Shown here: positions 12,142 through 23,955 of the stretch, piece by piece
Layout of the letters: every line of letters begins with the position of its first letter
Position numbering within the stretch: the first letter of the stretch is position 1
Assembly: GCF_000143415.4 (NCBI RefSeq)
Contig: NW_003314280.1
Location: 1,346,152-1,410,151 of the forward strand
DNA length: 64,000 nucleotides
Source of the DNA: Selaginella moellendorffii
Taxonomy: Eukaryota > Streptophyta > Lycopodiopsida > Selaginellales > Selaginellaceae
Direction: 5' to 3'
The notes under the pieces: generated by a model
The model's database searches: none
What the model was told of the DNA's origin: nothing
What the model saw: only the letters and a program-made list of their open reading frames with translations
Position numbers and translations under genes: made by a program

Positions 12142-13482
12142 TTACTCGTCCCATAGATCCTCGACTCTCTTGTATGGAGATGTGTCGTTCACCCAGTTTG
12201 TTCCTTTGATCAGCCTCTCCTGTAGAAAAGAGAAAAGTCGGCTTGCTTTGAAAATGCGAGTGACAAACCTGTTGGATTCCAGAAAGCTTTTGGAAATCCT
12301 CGTCCGGAATACTCCATCCGAGAATGTCCAGGTTTTCTTTGAGCCGATCGGGATTGGAGCTCTTCGGAAGGACGCTGTGACCCATCTGGATCCCCCAGCG
12401 TAGTGCTACTTGCGCTGGTGATTTGCTGAGTTTGTCCGCGATCTCTTTGACGATGGGATGGCCGAGGACTTTCGGACCCCAGTTTCCCAAAGGAGAGTAC
12501 CCCTGACAATAAGAACAGCATTGAGTTCCACCGGGAAACGAGATCCAATCCAGGACTTACAGAGAGATGGATGGCTTTGGAGGTGCAGTAGTCGTGAAGA
12601 GCCTTTTGCTGCCACACCGGATGACATTCAACTTGGTTCACGGCAGGAACGATGGTGGCGTTCGCCAAAAGGTGGTCGATCTTCTTTGACGAGAAGTTGC
12701 TCACACCGATTGCACGAACTCGGCCAGTGCGCACAAGCTGCTCCATTTTCTTCCAGGTCTCGTCCAGTTGCAAGGGGACGATTTCAGTTTTGCGAGTGCC
12801 ATCTTCCTGTTGGTAGTGTTCCTTCACACGAACAGGCCAATGAATCTACACACAAGCATGTCCTCTTGTCACAGACAGAAACAAAGAATCTGGATATCTT
12901 ACCAAATAAAGGTCAAGATAGTCCAGCTGCAAATCCTGCAGTGTTTGATCGCAAGCCTCTTGGACACGATCGTGATCAGAGTTCCTGAGAAGATAGAAAA
13001 AATCTATTTAGAGGACAAAAAAATACGTTTCCAAAGAAAGCGAGAGAACCTGACCACAGCTTGGACGTAATCCACAAATCCCCACGCGTCACTGCACCAC
13101 TAAGGAAGATCTCTTGCAGCGCCAATCCAATCTACACATGCATGAACGAAGCGAGTAAGAAAGGAGAAGAGGGAAGAACTTTAAGCTGTAGAGACATCTT
13201 TCTCGTTGCCATAGACGCTCGCGCAATCGATGTGACGATACCCAGCCTGCGAAGAAGAGCAAACAGTGAGCTAGATAGTGCTACGAAGAGAAAAGAAAGA
13301 AATTTGATGCTTACAGCGACAGCGGCCTTCACTGTTGCTCCCGCTCGCCCCTTCTCCTCCTGCGAGTATCCCGGCCACATTCCCAGCCCGATCGCGGGCA
13401 TGCGCCCGCCGGTGTGGAGCTGGAAATGCGCCATCGATCCGCCATCTCCAGCGCCATCGTCGCCATAGCCCATCCCTCCCAA
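12142..13482 (-). CDS. Aldo-keto reductase (NADPH-dependent, AKR4-like)
   Basis: TIM-barrel oxidoreductase that reduces aldehydes and ketones with NADPH in the cytosol. Seven minus-strand exons: 13482 (or 13434)-13315, 13246-13196, 13131-13055, 12984-12903, 12845-12561, 12502-12269 and 12219-12142. They encode 324 residues from the first ATG, or 308 from the ATG at 13434, which starts the conserved MAHFQLHTGGRMPAIGLG. The catalytic tetrad is visible: Asp in GYRHIDCAS, Tyr in VYGNE, Lys in WITSKLW, His in LIHWP. The signature GRVRAIGVSNFS, NQVECHP and the cofactor-binding tail LPKSSNPDRLKENL are present. The exon 2 donor is a weak GTCTCT, chosen because it keeps the NEKDIGLALQE frame. The gene is head-to-head with the aldehyde oxidase. 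Substrate unknown. Confidence 0.92.
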
Positions 13483-13559
13483 CCTAAAATTTCTCGAGGG
13501 GTTTTAGTTGAAGTTTCACTGCTCACGGGTTCTTGAGGCGCCATGTAGGTGGTGGGAGA
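13435..13559. promoter_or_regulatory. Compact bidirectional promoter region
   Basis: The first possible start codons of the divergent aldo-keto reductase (13482, -) and aldehyde oxidase (13560, +) are only 77 bp apart, or 125 bp if the reductase starts at 13434. Both promoters and leaders must share or overlap this DNA or the neighbouring first exons. No TATA box is obvious. Confidence 0.55.
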
Positions 13560-16500
13560 ATGGCGCTTCTATTTGCGCTCAATGGGCGAAAGATCGAGCT
13601 CAGCGATGTCGATCCCAGCATGACGCTGCTGGAATTTCTAAGATGCCACACCGATCTCAAGGGCACCAAGCTCGGCTGTGGAGAAGGTAAGTCAAAAACT
13701 AGTTTTTTTTTACAAGAGCTTAGATCGATCGATCTGGTAGCTCTCTTTTTTTTCTTTCTCGCTGACGATCGGATCAAACATCCAGGGGGGTGTGGAGCTT
13801 GCGTGGTGGTGGCTTCCCGCTACGATGCCTCCACAGACAGCGTGGAGGAAGTTAGCATAAACTCTTGCCTGGCTTTGCTGGGCTCTCTTCATCTCCGCGC
13901 CGTGACGACGATCGAGGGCCTGGGAAGCTCCAAAACTCGGCTCCACGCTGTCCAGCGAAGGTTTCTGGGATTTCACGCGTCCCAGTGTGGGTTTTGCACG
14001 CCTGGTATGTGCATGTCGCTCTATGGAGGCCTCAAGAACCAGCAAAGAAGGGTCTCTGTGGATGGTGGAAAGTATGAAAGTGGTGCTCTAGAGCAGTCGA
14101 TCCAGGGGAGTTTATGCCGCTGCACGGGATACAGGCCCATAGTTGACGTGTGCAAGAGCTTTGGAAGCAGTGTAGACGTTGAAGATCTCGGCCTGAACAT
14201 CTTCTGGAAGGACAGGAAGGATGGTCGAATGGAGCTTTTGCCGTGCTATGATCCGGGTGACGATCCAAAGTTCCCAGAGTTTCTCAAGCAGGAGATCATT
14301 CAAAGGCAATCCGCTAACGTTGTCCAAGATTCTAATGGCACTTCTGCTATGATCGAGCACGAGAAGTGGATTTGCGCTACGAGCTTTGGACATGCTTTTG
14401 GACTGCTCAAACACTTCCAAACGCGTTCCAAGACGAGCAAGGAGGTGAAGATCGTGGTGGGAAACACCAGCGCTGGAGTGTACAGGGACTGGGATCATAG
14501 CGTCTTCATCGATATCAGCAGGATTCCGGAGCTCCATGTCGTAGAAGCAAGGAGCGACGGCATTGAGTTCGGTGCTGCAGTGAGCATCGCAAAGCTCATC
14601 GACTTTCTCGACGAAAACTTTAAGAAAGCTGGCAGTGCTATTGCGAAACACTTGAGAAAGGTTGCTTCTCCACACGTTAGAAACGCGGGGAGTGTTGGTG
14701 GCAACTTGATCATGGCTCAGAAATTTGGCTTCGATTCGGACATCGCGACGGTGTTTCTGGGATTCGGTGCTACGTTGAAGCTGCTGGTTTCTCCGGATAA
14801 GCAAGTCATCCAGAGCATGGAAGAGTTTTTAGAAGGTGGTGGCGGAGTGGATGATTATCCAAGCTCGTTGCTGACAATGATCTTCTTACCACTAAGATCA
14901 CATGAAGCGGCCGAGTTTAAGACGTACCGAGCATCACCGAGACCTCTGGGAAATGCAGTAGCGTATGCAAACGCTGCGTTTGTCGTTCGCTTCTCTAAGC
15001 TTTCGTCGGGCTCTTCTGTCTACAAAGTTGAGAGTTCGAGGCTTGCATTCGGGGCCATTGGTGACAAGCACGCTATTCGTGCTATCCAAGTCGAAGAGTT
15101 TCTGAAAGGGAAGATTATCACGGCGGAAGTGCTGTTGGAAGCAATCCAGATGCTCAAGTCGCTGCTGACTCTAGAAACAAACTCAAGGAGGAAATCGGCC
15201 TACCGAGCGGCTCTTGCTGTGAGTTTCTTCTTCAAGTTCTTCAAACGAAAACTTGGACAAGGTGGCCACCACAAACAATCGATCGCTCGAGATGGTTCTG
15301 TTTGCCAGCAAAGCTTGATTCGAGGCTGCCAGGAACTTCATCAGCGAGACAAGAGACGCGCGCTTGGCCAGCCTTCCGAGAAAACCATGGGAAACTTGCA
15401 AGTATCAGGTGACTTCTTCCTCTCGTTTTTGTTTTTCTTAACTTTTCCAGTTTGTTCCTGCCAGGGGAAGCTGTTTACATTGATGACATTGCTTCTCCGA
15501 GCAACACTCTCCACGCAGCATTTGTTTGCAGCCAGAAAGCTTACGCGAAGATCAAAGATATCAGCGTGGCTGCCGCAATGGCGTCTCCCGGTGCCGTCTC
15601 GTTCATGAGCGTCAAAGACATACCATCAGGTGGAGAAAACGTTGGAATCAAGTCGGACCTCGCCAATGAGATACTCTTTGCCGAGGAGATTGTTGAGTGC
15701 GTGGGACAGGCAATAGGAATCATGGTAAGATATTTCACCAGATATCTCATCGGGAAAGCTAAGTTTTTCTTCTTTAAGATTGCCGACACGCCTGCGAATG
15801 CGAGAAGAGCTGCAAAACGAGTCCAAGTGACTTACGACACTGAATCTGTGGGAGAGCCGCCAATTCTCACAATCGAAGACGCTGTGGCGAGAGGATCCTT
15901 CTTCCAAATCCCAGCGTGGTTCGAAAGCACACTGCAAAAGCAGCACGGTGACATATCCGAGGGCCTCGCAAGGGCCGATCATATCATCAAAGACGCGGAG
16001 GTACGTAAAACTTTCTTCGTAGAGACACAAGGTCCAATTTTTTGGAGAACCTTGTAGGTGAGGATGTCCAGCCAGTACTACTTTTACATGGAAACCAACA
16101 CAGCCTTGGTCGTCCCAGAGGAAGACAATTGCCTGACAGTGTTCAGCGCTTGCCAAGCTCCGGAGCACGTCCAAGCGAGCGTCGCAGCCTGCGTTGGAAT
16201 TCCCATGCACAACGTAAGAGTCATCACCAAAAGAGTTGGAGGAGCTTTCGGGGGCAAAGCTTCAAAAGCTTGTCTGGTAAGCAGTTTTTCCGTGATACCA
16301 TCGTCCGAAACATCACCTTGTTTTCGATATGTCCACAGGTGGCCGCTGCCTGTGCTCTCGCGGCGTTTAATCTCCAGCGCCCCGTTCGTCTGTGCCTGGA
16401 TCGAAGAACCGATATGGTGATGATGGGAGGGCGAGAGCCTTGCAAGGCCGTTTACACAGCCGGCTTCACTTCCGACGGGAGTGTCACAGCTCTCCAAGCA

Positions 16501-18134
16501 AAGCTCTTCATCCAAGCCGGCTGGTCCATGGACATGTCGTGGCTCTTCACGGGAAACATGCTCCACGCGCTCAAGAAGTTCAACTGGGGAGTTCTCGACG
16601 CCGAGTTCGTCATCTGCAAGACCAACATTCCCAGCCGGAGCGCCATGCGAGCGCCCGGAGATGGCCAGGGATCGTTCGTCGCGGACACCATCATCCAGCA
16701 CGTCGCCACCGAGCTCGGCCTCGACTTCCACATCGTCATGGAACGAAACCTTCACTCCCTCCACACGGCGGAGGCCTTCTACGGGCGGGACTTCATAGGT
16801 GGCGGCGAAGGATTCACGCTCCCGACGGTGCTCCGCAGGCTGAAAGATCGAGCAAGCTTCGAGAGCCGGCTGGAGCTCACGAAAGGATTCAACTCCGCCA
16901 ACTTGTGGAAGAAACGGGGGCTGGATCTCGTCCAGGGAACTTACTTGGTGTTCCTGGTCCCCAAGCCGGCGAGAGCGAGCGTGTTCCTGGATGGATCCGT
17001 GGTGGTGGAGGTGGGGGGAGTGGAGCTCGGCCAGGGACTGTGGACGAAAGTCCAGCAGGCAGCGGCATTTGCACTGAGCGAGCTGTTCGGCGACAAAGAA
17101 CAGGGAGTTCCAGTCTCCAAGATCCGTGTCGTGCAAACGGACTCTATCAGTATGCCCAACGGGAGCTGGACTGCCGGGAGCACTGCGTCCGAGTCGAGCT
17201 GCGAGGCCGCGAGGATGTGTTGCGAGGCGCTGGTGGAGAGACTAAAACCCGTGAAGGCGAGCTTGCAAGGGAGTGAAGGAGTTTCCTGGGAATCCATCGT
17301 GGCAGCTGTAAGTTCCTTCTTTCTCGATCGTTTTGTTTCGACTATTCTAAGTCGTTCTGCTCTTCGAACAGGCAAAGATGGCGAATGTAGATCTGTCAGC
17401 GCAAGAGCTGTATGTTGCTGCCCCGGAGGCTGCGGCCTATGTTACGTTTGGAGCTGCTGCGAGCGAGGTATGGAAGTGAGGTCCATTGCTCAGATCTTCG
17501 TCCAAACGTGAGAGATTTCTCGCCAGGTGGAAGTCGATGTTCTAACGGGAGAGGTGGAGATCTTGAGGACGGATATGGTGTACGACTGCGGCAAGAGCAT
17601 GAATCCAGCAGTAGACATCGGACAAGTAAGCTTCGATCGCCAAAGCTTCCATTTCTTCGTGGTAGAAACCGGCAATGAGCACAGATCGAAGGAGCTTTCG
17701 CGCAAGGCCTCGGGTATTTTGTGAGCGAGGAGTGTGTCATGGACGAGCAAGGCCGGCTCTTGACGGATGGAACTTGGACGTACAAGCCCCCGACCGCGGA
17801 TAATCTCCCCAAGATCCTCAACATCGAGCTCCTCAACAGTCCCGTCCACGAGAAGAGGATACTCTCCTCCAAGAGTAAGAAGTTCTATCTCGGTGCTTTG
17901 CCTTGACTCACAGCGGCATTGCTTCTCTGGCCAGCGGCGGGAGAGCCACCGTTTCTTCTGGCGGGATCCGTTCACGCGGCGATCCGGCACGCGGTTATGT
18001 CCGCCCGGATGGACGCTGGAAAGAAGGAGTTCTTCCAAATGGATGCCCCCGCGAGCATCGATCGGGTGAGAGCTTGGTGTGGCCTGGTCAACGTCGAGGA
18101 CTACTTGGTTGCAAGACCATCGACTGCCCAGTAG
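13560..18134 (+). CDS. Molybdenum-cofactor aldehyde oxidase (xanthine oxidase family)
   Basis: Oxidises aldehydes to acids; in plants this family includes the last step of abscisic acid synthesis. Ten exons: 13560-13686, 13786-15408, 15465-15724, 15779-16000, 16058-16276, 16339-17307, 17372-17467, 17527-17625, 17685-17874 and 17935-18134, giving about 1,334 residues, a normal length. The first 2Fe-2S site is [14 protein letters not shown], split by intron 1. The second is [11 protein letters not shown] with [11 protein letters not shown]. The FAD domain has [10 protein letters not shown] and [10 protein letters not shown]. The Mo-pterin part has [21 protein letters not shown], the plant-oxidase-style [12 protein letters not shown] and a [11 protein letters not shown] segment with the catalytic Glu. 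[12 protein letters not shown] argues for oxidase rather than xanthine dehydrogenase. The stretch at about 15220-15400 reads open but is poorly family-like and may hide another intron. The physiological substrate cannot be told. Confidence 0.92.
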
Positions 18135-18154
18135 CTGCACTGCGATGATCTTTC

Positions 18155-18470
18155 TTTAGGCACGGAAAGTCGAGGAGTCTAGAGCTTGCTTTGATGCTAT
18201 GCCGGCTAGTGACGTAGTTACGTGGAACGCTACGTTTTGCAGCTTATGCCCAAAAAGGGGCATCTTCTAAAGGTGGTAGAGGTGTTGGAAACAGTGCCGG
18301 TATGGAGCTCGACTGGCTGAAATTTTCTTCTCGCCGCTTGCACGCAAGAATCGGAGTTTGATCAACCGCACGAATTACTACTCCAAGCTGTGGACCTTGT
18401 AGCCTGGGATTCCATGGTTGCTGTGAATGCCTTTGTGGGGCATCTGGAAGCGAGGTGTGCGATTCCTCGA
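18155..18470 (+). pseudogene. PPR gene fragment
   Basis: Plus-strand sequence reads as pentatricopeptide repeat units broken by frameshifts: CFDAMPASDVVTWNA, then AAYAQKGHLLKV in another frame, then VAWDSMVAVNAFVGHLEA. These match the usual plant PPR unit (Asp-Val-Val-Trp-Asn, then Ala-Tyr-x-x-x-Gly-His). No start, end or intact frame is present. Confidence 0.6.
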
Positions 18471-18552
18471 AATATATCCATTATATTTATGACTCTCGGC
18501 TTTTCCCGATAACTGTAAGTGATTCTTCTCTCTTTTGTTTCTCATCTAGCTA

Positions 18553-19700
18553 TTAGTGTCGCTGACCAGCTCCAAATGGAGCGAGACGTAAGTCGGTCCC
18601 TTTCACGTCGATATCCTGCTCAAGAAATCTCTCCGGGTTGAATCTCTCAGGCTCGGACCAGATGGATGGATCATGAATGATGACCACATGTTCACCATGG
18701 CCGTGGTCCCTGCAGGGACCACGGCCAGCCAAGCTTACGTCGTGAATCGCCAAACGAGCCCAAGAGAGCAAGGGACCCGGAGGATGCATCCTCAAAGTCT
18801 CCTTCTACGCCTGTTGAGGTCAGACTTGGCAACTCCAGCGTTTCCAACCACGCTAGTGATCTCATTCCGCAACTTCTTTTGGATTTCAGGATGGATGACG
18901 AGCTCTGCGAGAATCCATTTGGTGAGGAGAGCGACTCTCGGAAAATCATCTCCTGTGAAAATTTACCCAAAGAACTGCGATCATGTCAGCATCGTCGAGT
19001 TTGTCCTCGCCATCCAAGGAGAGCTAACGAAGTCTGGCTGCACAGCTTTGCTACCCTGCTACCGATGGACAAAGCTCGTCACACCCGAAGGTTGGAAGAT
19101 GTCCTGGGGATCGACTGCCTTGACAGCAGGCATGATCGGCCCAGTTGAACGCACCAAGCAGCTCGAAACCTTCCTTCACCATCTTAGAGCGCTCAGCAGC
19201 ATCCTTGGAGCCATCCTCGAATCTCCTACCGAACACCGTCTGCATGATATTGTTGAGAGAAGCTCGCTGGAGGAAGTTCCGAACTCGGACAAGGCTGTGG
19301 TTGTCTGTTGCAAAGGTACGCATCATCCTGCTTGTCTCCTGACACGATGGTTCGTGAGCAGAGAAGAGAGAGCTGGACGCAATCCTTCGCAAGTTACGCC
19401 GTAATCTCCATAGGGAGCGAAGCCGATTGCTCGTCCAAACGGAAGCTGCTGAGCCGACTGCTTGAGAGGTCAGTCCGCAAACTCGGAGCTGTTGAGCAGC
19501 TCTCGTGCCACTTCGATGATCATCCTCGTGTTACCCAGGCTGAAGGCCTCTCGGCGAGCTTACTCCAAGCACTGGCCATCCTCGGGTCCCCGGATCGTCT
19601 GCTTCTCAGCGTTCTCCCCCATGCATTCCCGCCGGGAACTAGCCAAGGAGCGAGGACCGCCTAGACTGCTGCGCACGGCCACAGCAGCAGCAACGAATCT
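18553..19700 (-). pseudogene. Cytochrome P450 pseudogene, CYP78-like
   Basis: Minus-strand remnant. N-terminal parts are EAFSLGNTRMII, FADRPLKQSAQQLPFGRAIGF and RVRNFLQRASLNNIMQTVFGRRF. C-terminal parts are [41 protein letters not shown] and [13 protein letters not shown], with a stop where the haem-cysteine loop should continue. These are CYP78-type motifs. Frames change repeatedly, the I-helix region is missing or scrambled, and no Cys loop is found, so it cannot make an active enzyme. A 28 bp perfect palindrome at 18699-18726 sits in the region that normally encodes VPAGTT. A second, more decayed copy lies at 56360-57100. Confidence 0.8.
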
Positions 19701-20029
19701 CCATGCATGATCGGTGAAATGCCGGGCGAAGAAAGGCAGAGTGAACCTTTGGATCTAATCCACAAAACGACTCCATGATCGAGGCAAGCAAGGGAAGCTT
19801 GAGACACTTTTTGGTTTTGGAGTCGAGCTTGGGTTTTATATATCCTGAGCTGCATGCCTGGAAAAACTATTGGGGAAGTACACTGTTTACAAGTTTGCTT
19901 GTTGGTTACATTGCGCCCTCGAACGACTTTTTCGACAAAGCCGTGTTCTTATTTTCTCTTTTTTTCTTGTTTCCAGATCGTTTTCAGTGCAGGCACCGTC
20001 CTTGCATCAGCAGCTGAATTGCATTGTTG

Positions 20030-20970
20030 ACATTTTTCAAAGAGTACGTCACGAACTCAACCTTGATCTCCTGTACCTAGAACAAGGAAACAGCATTTTT
20101 ATACCAGTACCTTGCGAATGTACTTCTCTACGAGTTCATGGAGCTGCGATGGTTTGTATCCTCCAAGTATGGTTCCTTTCAAGGCGTGGCTGAAGAGCAA
20201 CTTTACCGGATCCGTGTCGATAGTTCCTGGTCCGCTTGGAACTCCGGCAACGATGGTTACTCCTCAAGCCTGGTAATATTCACATCAGAAACTCGGAGGA
20301 TTCACAGACGTGTGAGTGCTCTGGAATGCCACTTGCATCAATGCAACGCTTCCAATGCACTCGAAGCTGTAGTTTACTCCACCTTGGCTGAGTTCCACTA
20401 TCACCTGCGAGCCAGCACACAATGACGAAGAACTCATGAATTTTGTCGTGATCACGCGGATTGAGGAAGTCTGTGATACCAAACAGCTTGCCTTTGAGTC
20501 CAAACACAAGTAAGCTTTCTTCTTTGATTCTATTATCTGAAACAAGCACTCACCCTAGCTCGAAATTTTTCAGAGTTGATATTTACTCTAATAAGCCTGG
20601 AAGCACCGGACAATTTGGCCGCTTGCGCTATCTCCATTGACACTCTGACTCGAGTTGCTAGAACACGAGAACTCACAGCCACTCCCACTGTGCCGAGCTC
20701 AAAGATCGGAATTGGAGGAGCCGTGATTTAGGAGACAGTTACAATTGATGTGGCACATGTGGAAATGCAATTAAGTAGGCCACTCTAATATATAAGTTAA
20801 AGCTCCACAAAGTTTTTGGATGGATCATGACTTGAATCGAGAAAAGTACCCGGCAATTTAAAAGACAAACTTTGTGAAGGGGAACTTGTTTGGGGAGCAG
20901 CTTTTGTTGACAAAGTACCGAAGTTCCCAGACGCTCCCTTGCTTGAACCGGGTGTCATCTCCAGCTGGTA
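20030..20970 (-). pseudogene. Alcohol dehydrogenase pseudogene (copy 1)
   Basis: Minus-strand relic of the ADH gene that is intact at 57388-59024. Counterparts of its exons 9 to 3 can be followed in order (around 20050, 20110-20275, 20310-20410, 20440-20500, 20560-20630, 20690-20720 and 20850-20970), but with indels and lost splice sites. Exons 1 and 2 are not found; sequence above about 20970 no longer matches. Confidence 0.75.
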
Positions 20971-21906
20971 AGGGATACTCCCGCCCGCCTGGAAGTCACC
21001 GTGATACTGAAGGACACGAAGTCCTGCATGGATTTCACGAACTTTCCCGATGATGAACCTCAAGAGCTTGGAGACACTGTAAAGTATGGCACATTGTAAA
21101 GTTTGGTTTTTAGCTGTACTATGGAACTGACACTCAACATGGACCTGTGGAGGAGAACCTCCAGCTATGCTCAAGAAGTGCGTCGAAGTCATGGATTCTT
21201 TCCTTGTTCTTAATTTTTTCCCATGGGCAAGGAGGTGATCAGATGGAACGTCGAGGTATGAAGCTTGTGGTATGGAGGTGATCAGTTTTGTCGCCTACTT
21301 CCATGATAACTTATAGGCGGGAGTAGAGGAGGTACGTGAAGCGAAGGACGTGCTTGAGGTGAAAGTCTTCATGTCCTCTTTGCATTGCTTCCTAGGTGAA
21401 GATTATCTTACATGCTCATATCCGGAGAAGAGCTGCGTGGTTATGTTTGCTAGCATGTTGGTGAAGTGAGATCCTTGTGAGAGAAGCATGAGTGTGCGAC
21501 TAGTGTTTGTGATCGATGCCATGGAGCATGAATGCTACTATATATCTAGGTCAATTCAACACTAAACAGTCTCAAACAAAAACATACCAACTCACAAAGT
21601 CTGCCACGGTGAAAATGTCTGTATCCCAAGGTGAAAGCCTTAAGAGAAAATATCTGGTCTTTGCTCAATCACCTCTGTCATCACCTTGTCATATTCACGC
21701 TTGAGAAATTCCTTGAAACCATTGATGACAGAGGTGATTGCATGGGAAGAAAGAAATAAAGAAGATCGTTAGTAACAACACAATAAGGTTAACGACAATC
21801 ACACCACACCTTTAAACTTAGAAAGTTCCTCCTCTGACCTGGAAATCAGAGGACCTGGGGCAAAGAGGATGGGGAATCCATCCCCACAGGGGCTGAGCTC
21901 GGGACA
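20971..21906. other. Intergenic sequence, no gene seen
   Basis: Short open frames only. A 'tgacagaggtgat' block occurs at about 21675 and 21725 in inverted/direct context. Nothing codes convincingly. Confidence 0.3.
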
Positions 21907-22134
21907 ATGGCATGGGACGAGTGTTGGGCTATATGGCGTGCTAGGGAGGCACGGAACCAAAACCACTTCGATGGGAGACCAGCATGCATTTCAGCAGTGA
22001 TCTCCTGTTGGAAGATGTCGCTAGTGGCAATTCGTCTTCAGCACGCTCTGCTCAAGGAACGGGGCAAACCTGAAAGGATAAAGATGGCAGCACAAGTGCT
22101 ACGGGACAGACGGCAGTGGTATCCACCAGATTGA
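21907..22134 (+). mobile_element. Possible tail of a non-LTR retrotransposon (LINE)
   Basis: The 75-codon frame contains CWAIWRAREARNQNHFDGRP, resembling the Trp-x-Ile-Trp-x-x-Arg-Asn element near the C-terminus of plant LINE polyproteins. It is isolated, with no reverse transcriptase beside it. The match rests on one short motif. Confidence 0.3.
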
Positions 22135-22615
22135 GTTCCAGGCAGCCAGGAGGGGAGATGTGGAACTGGACAAGGCCCAGAGAAGATGGCCACTCCTGGG
22201 AACTTGCATCAAACAGTTTAAACTAACGGTCATTGCCTGGAGGGGGGAGTACACATTTGGGTACTGCTTCCGAGCAGGAATCTGGGAAGCAATAAACGAA
22301 CGGCATTCTTGTGCTTGCGAAATCCTTCTTCTGCGCGATCGAGGATCCCAAACACCATACTTGCGCTCGGTCCAGCATTCGTTTTCCAGCCATGCCCTGG
22401 CTCCACCGGATTGTTCCTTGGCCTTTCTCAAGAGTTTCTGCTTCTCTTGGGAAGGGTCTTAAGACTAACTTGATAGCCCCGCTGGTACATGAGACGCTCT
22501 TTTTTCCTTCGTTCCGCTTCTACATTCCTCAGGTTGCCCAGCTTCTTAAGAATGTCGATTTCATCCTGTTCAGGTTGGTAAGCACTGGCTCAGCTCAGCT
22601 CATGCATCGGGGATG

Positions 22616-22715
22616 NNNNNNNNNNNNNNNNNNNNNNNNNNNNNNNNNNNNNNNNNNNNNNNNNNNNNNNNNNNNNNNNNNNNNNNNNNNNNNNNNNNNN
22701 NNNNNNNNNNNNNNN
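22616..22715. other. Assembly gap (100 N)
   Basis: Exactly 100 N, the usual placeholder for a gap of unknown size. The two sides may not be neighbours. Confidence 0.98.
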
Positions 22716-22726
22716 AAAAAAATCGG

Positions 22727-23955
22727 CTATGATAAAGATAGAGGCAAGACGGCAGTGCGCCAAGAGCACGTGTCAAACTCTGTGCGCTTTGTCGGGGCTG
22801 AGCAGATGAACACACAGTGCACCACGCAGTGTCCAGTATACCAGCGTTGAATCTCTTCTTGCGTCACACACTTGTACTCTGTCTTCCAGTGTGTTTCTGG
22901 ACTAACAGTCACCTCGTTTACCCACGCTAGCACGCCGTCTGCATACTTGAACGAGTACTTCCCAGGCAACAAACCCGATAGCCTGGATAGCCTCTCCGAC
23001 AAAACCCTCGCAAGCCCACCCCACTTCCGGTCAAATCACGTTGCTTTCTTGAGTTTGTGCAGAAGGTTGTTCTTGAACTCTGGTGAGCGATAGACTGTGC
23101 CCTTCAAGCACTCTAAAGCCGCTTCTACATGTACCGCATAGAGATAGCTGGTGCAAAAAGATCCATTGCGAACAAAGCCCTTGAGCACAGATGCGGGATC
23201 TCTAAGCTTCTCTACCTCCCCTGCGTACCTGTTCTCGGATGCATTCAAAGACCTGAAGTTAAGCAGACATTTCCCAGTCTCTCTTTTCGTCCAGGTACTT
23301 CTCCAGGCTTAGTTCTTGTTCATTATCCGGATCCATTGTACACAGGCTGGGAAAACGTCTCTTCCTGTTGATGAATGCCTCTGTGATGTCTTCGACATAC
23401 TCTTTACAAGCTTTGTTTAGGAAGAACAGGGACATTGGGTGCTTGTCAGCATAAAGAGTAACATCCGTTTCACGTTCAGGATGCTGTTGAAGCATCTTGC
23501 CGAGGAGGGTCTCTTGCAGGAATGCAGTATACTCGTTCTGCACATAAATTTAACCTCTCAGGCAGAATAACTATTATGGGACTATTACCTGGCCAAAGAC
23601 GACATGCCTCAGCACATACCGCCTTGGGATGTTCTATGCATCAACAGCTTCAGGAGGCAAGGCCTTAACTACGAAGTCAGGACCCCTCGAAGGTAGTCAT
23701 CAAATTTCTGGCCTTCGCCTGTTCTTCAAGTATGCCATCTCGGTGCAATGCATCAAACTTGGCCATCGCAAAGCAGAGTAATGTGATCCCAGCCTCTCTC
23801 CTCTGAGACAAGAATTTGGCAAGGTCCTCGGGAGAAGAGACACTCAACCATATCCTCCACCTTACCATTCCACACTCCCAATGTCTTTAGTGGCTCTAGC
23901 CTCACGCTGCTGTACAGCAGCAAGTGCCTGTTACCTATAGCTTCATTTGTGGGAT
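22727..23955 (-). pseudogene. Unrecognised coding fragment, probably broken
   Basis: Minus-strand frames in one direction with natural-looking composition: GLYPTNEAIGNRHLLLYSS and VRLEPLKTLGVWNG near 23880-23950, SSPEDLAKFLSQRREAGITL near 23800, then a 94-codon frame (23543-23259) with TLYADKHPMSLFFLNKACKE, a 70-codon frame (23248-23036) and one ending at 22727. They may be exons of one protein. Frame changes at about 23860 and 23260 could be short introns (GT...CAG is present) or frameshifts. The 3' side runs toward the N gap. I do not recognise the family. Confidence 0.4.

Noticed and set aside
13533-13559. Upstream ATG of the aldehyde oxidase frame (MRRHVGGGR)
   Set aside because: The family normally starts just before the MALLFALNG-type beta-strand; the extra nine codons look like leader sequence.
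16084-17136. A 350-codon minus-strand frame and a 294-codon plus-strand frame inside the aldehyde oxidase
   Set aside because: Shadows of GC-rich exon 6; no motifs, and the oxidase frame fits its family.
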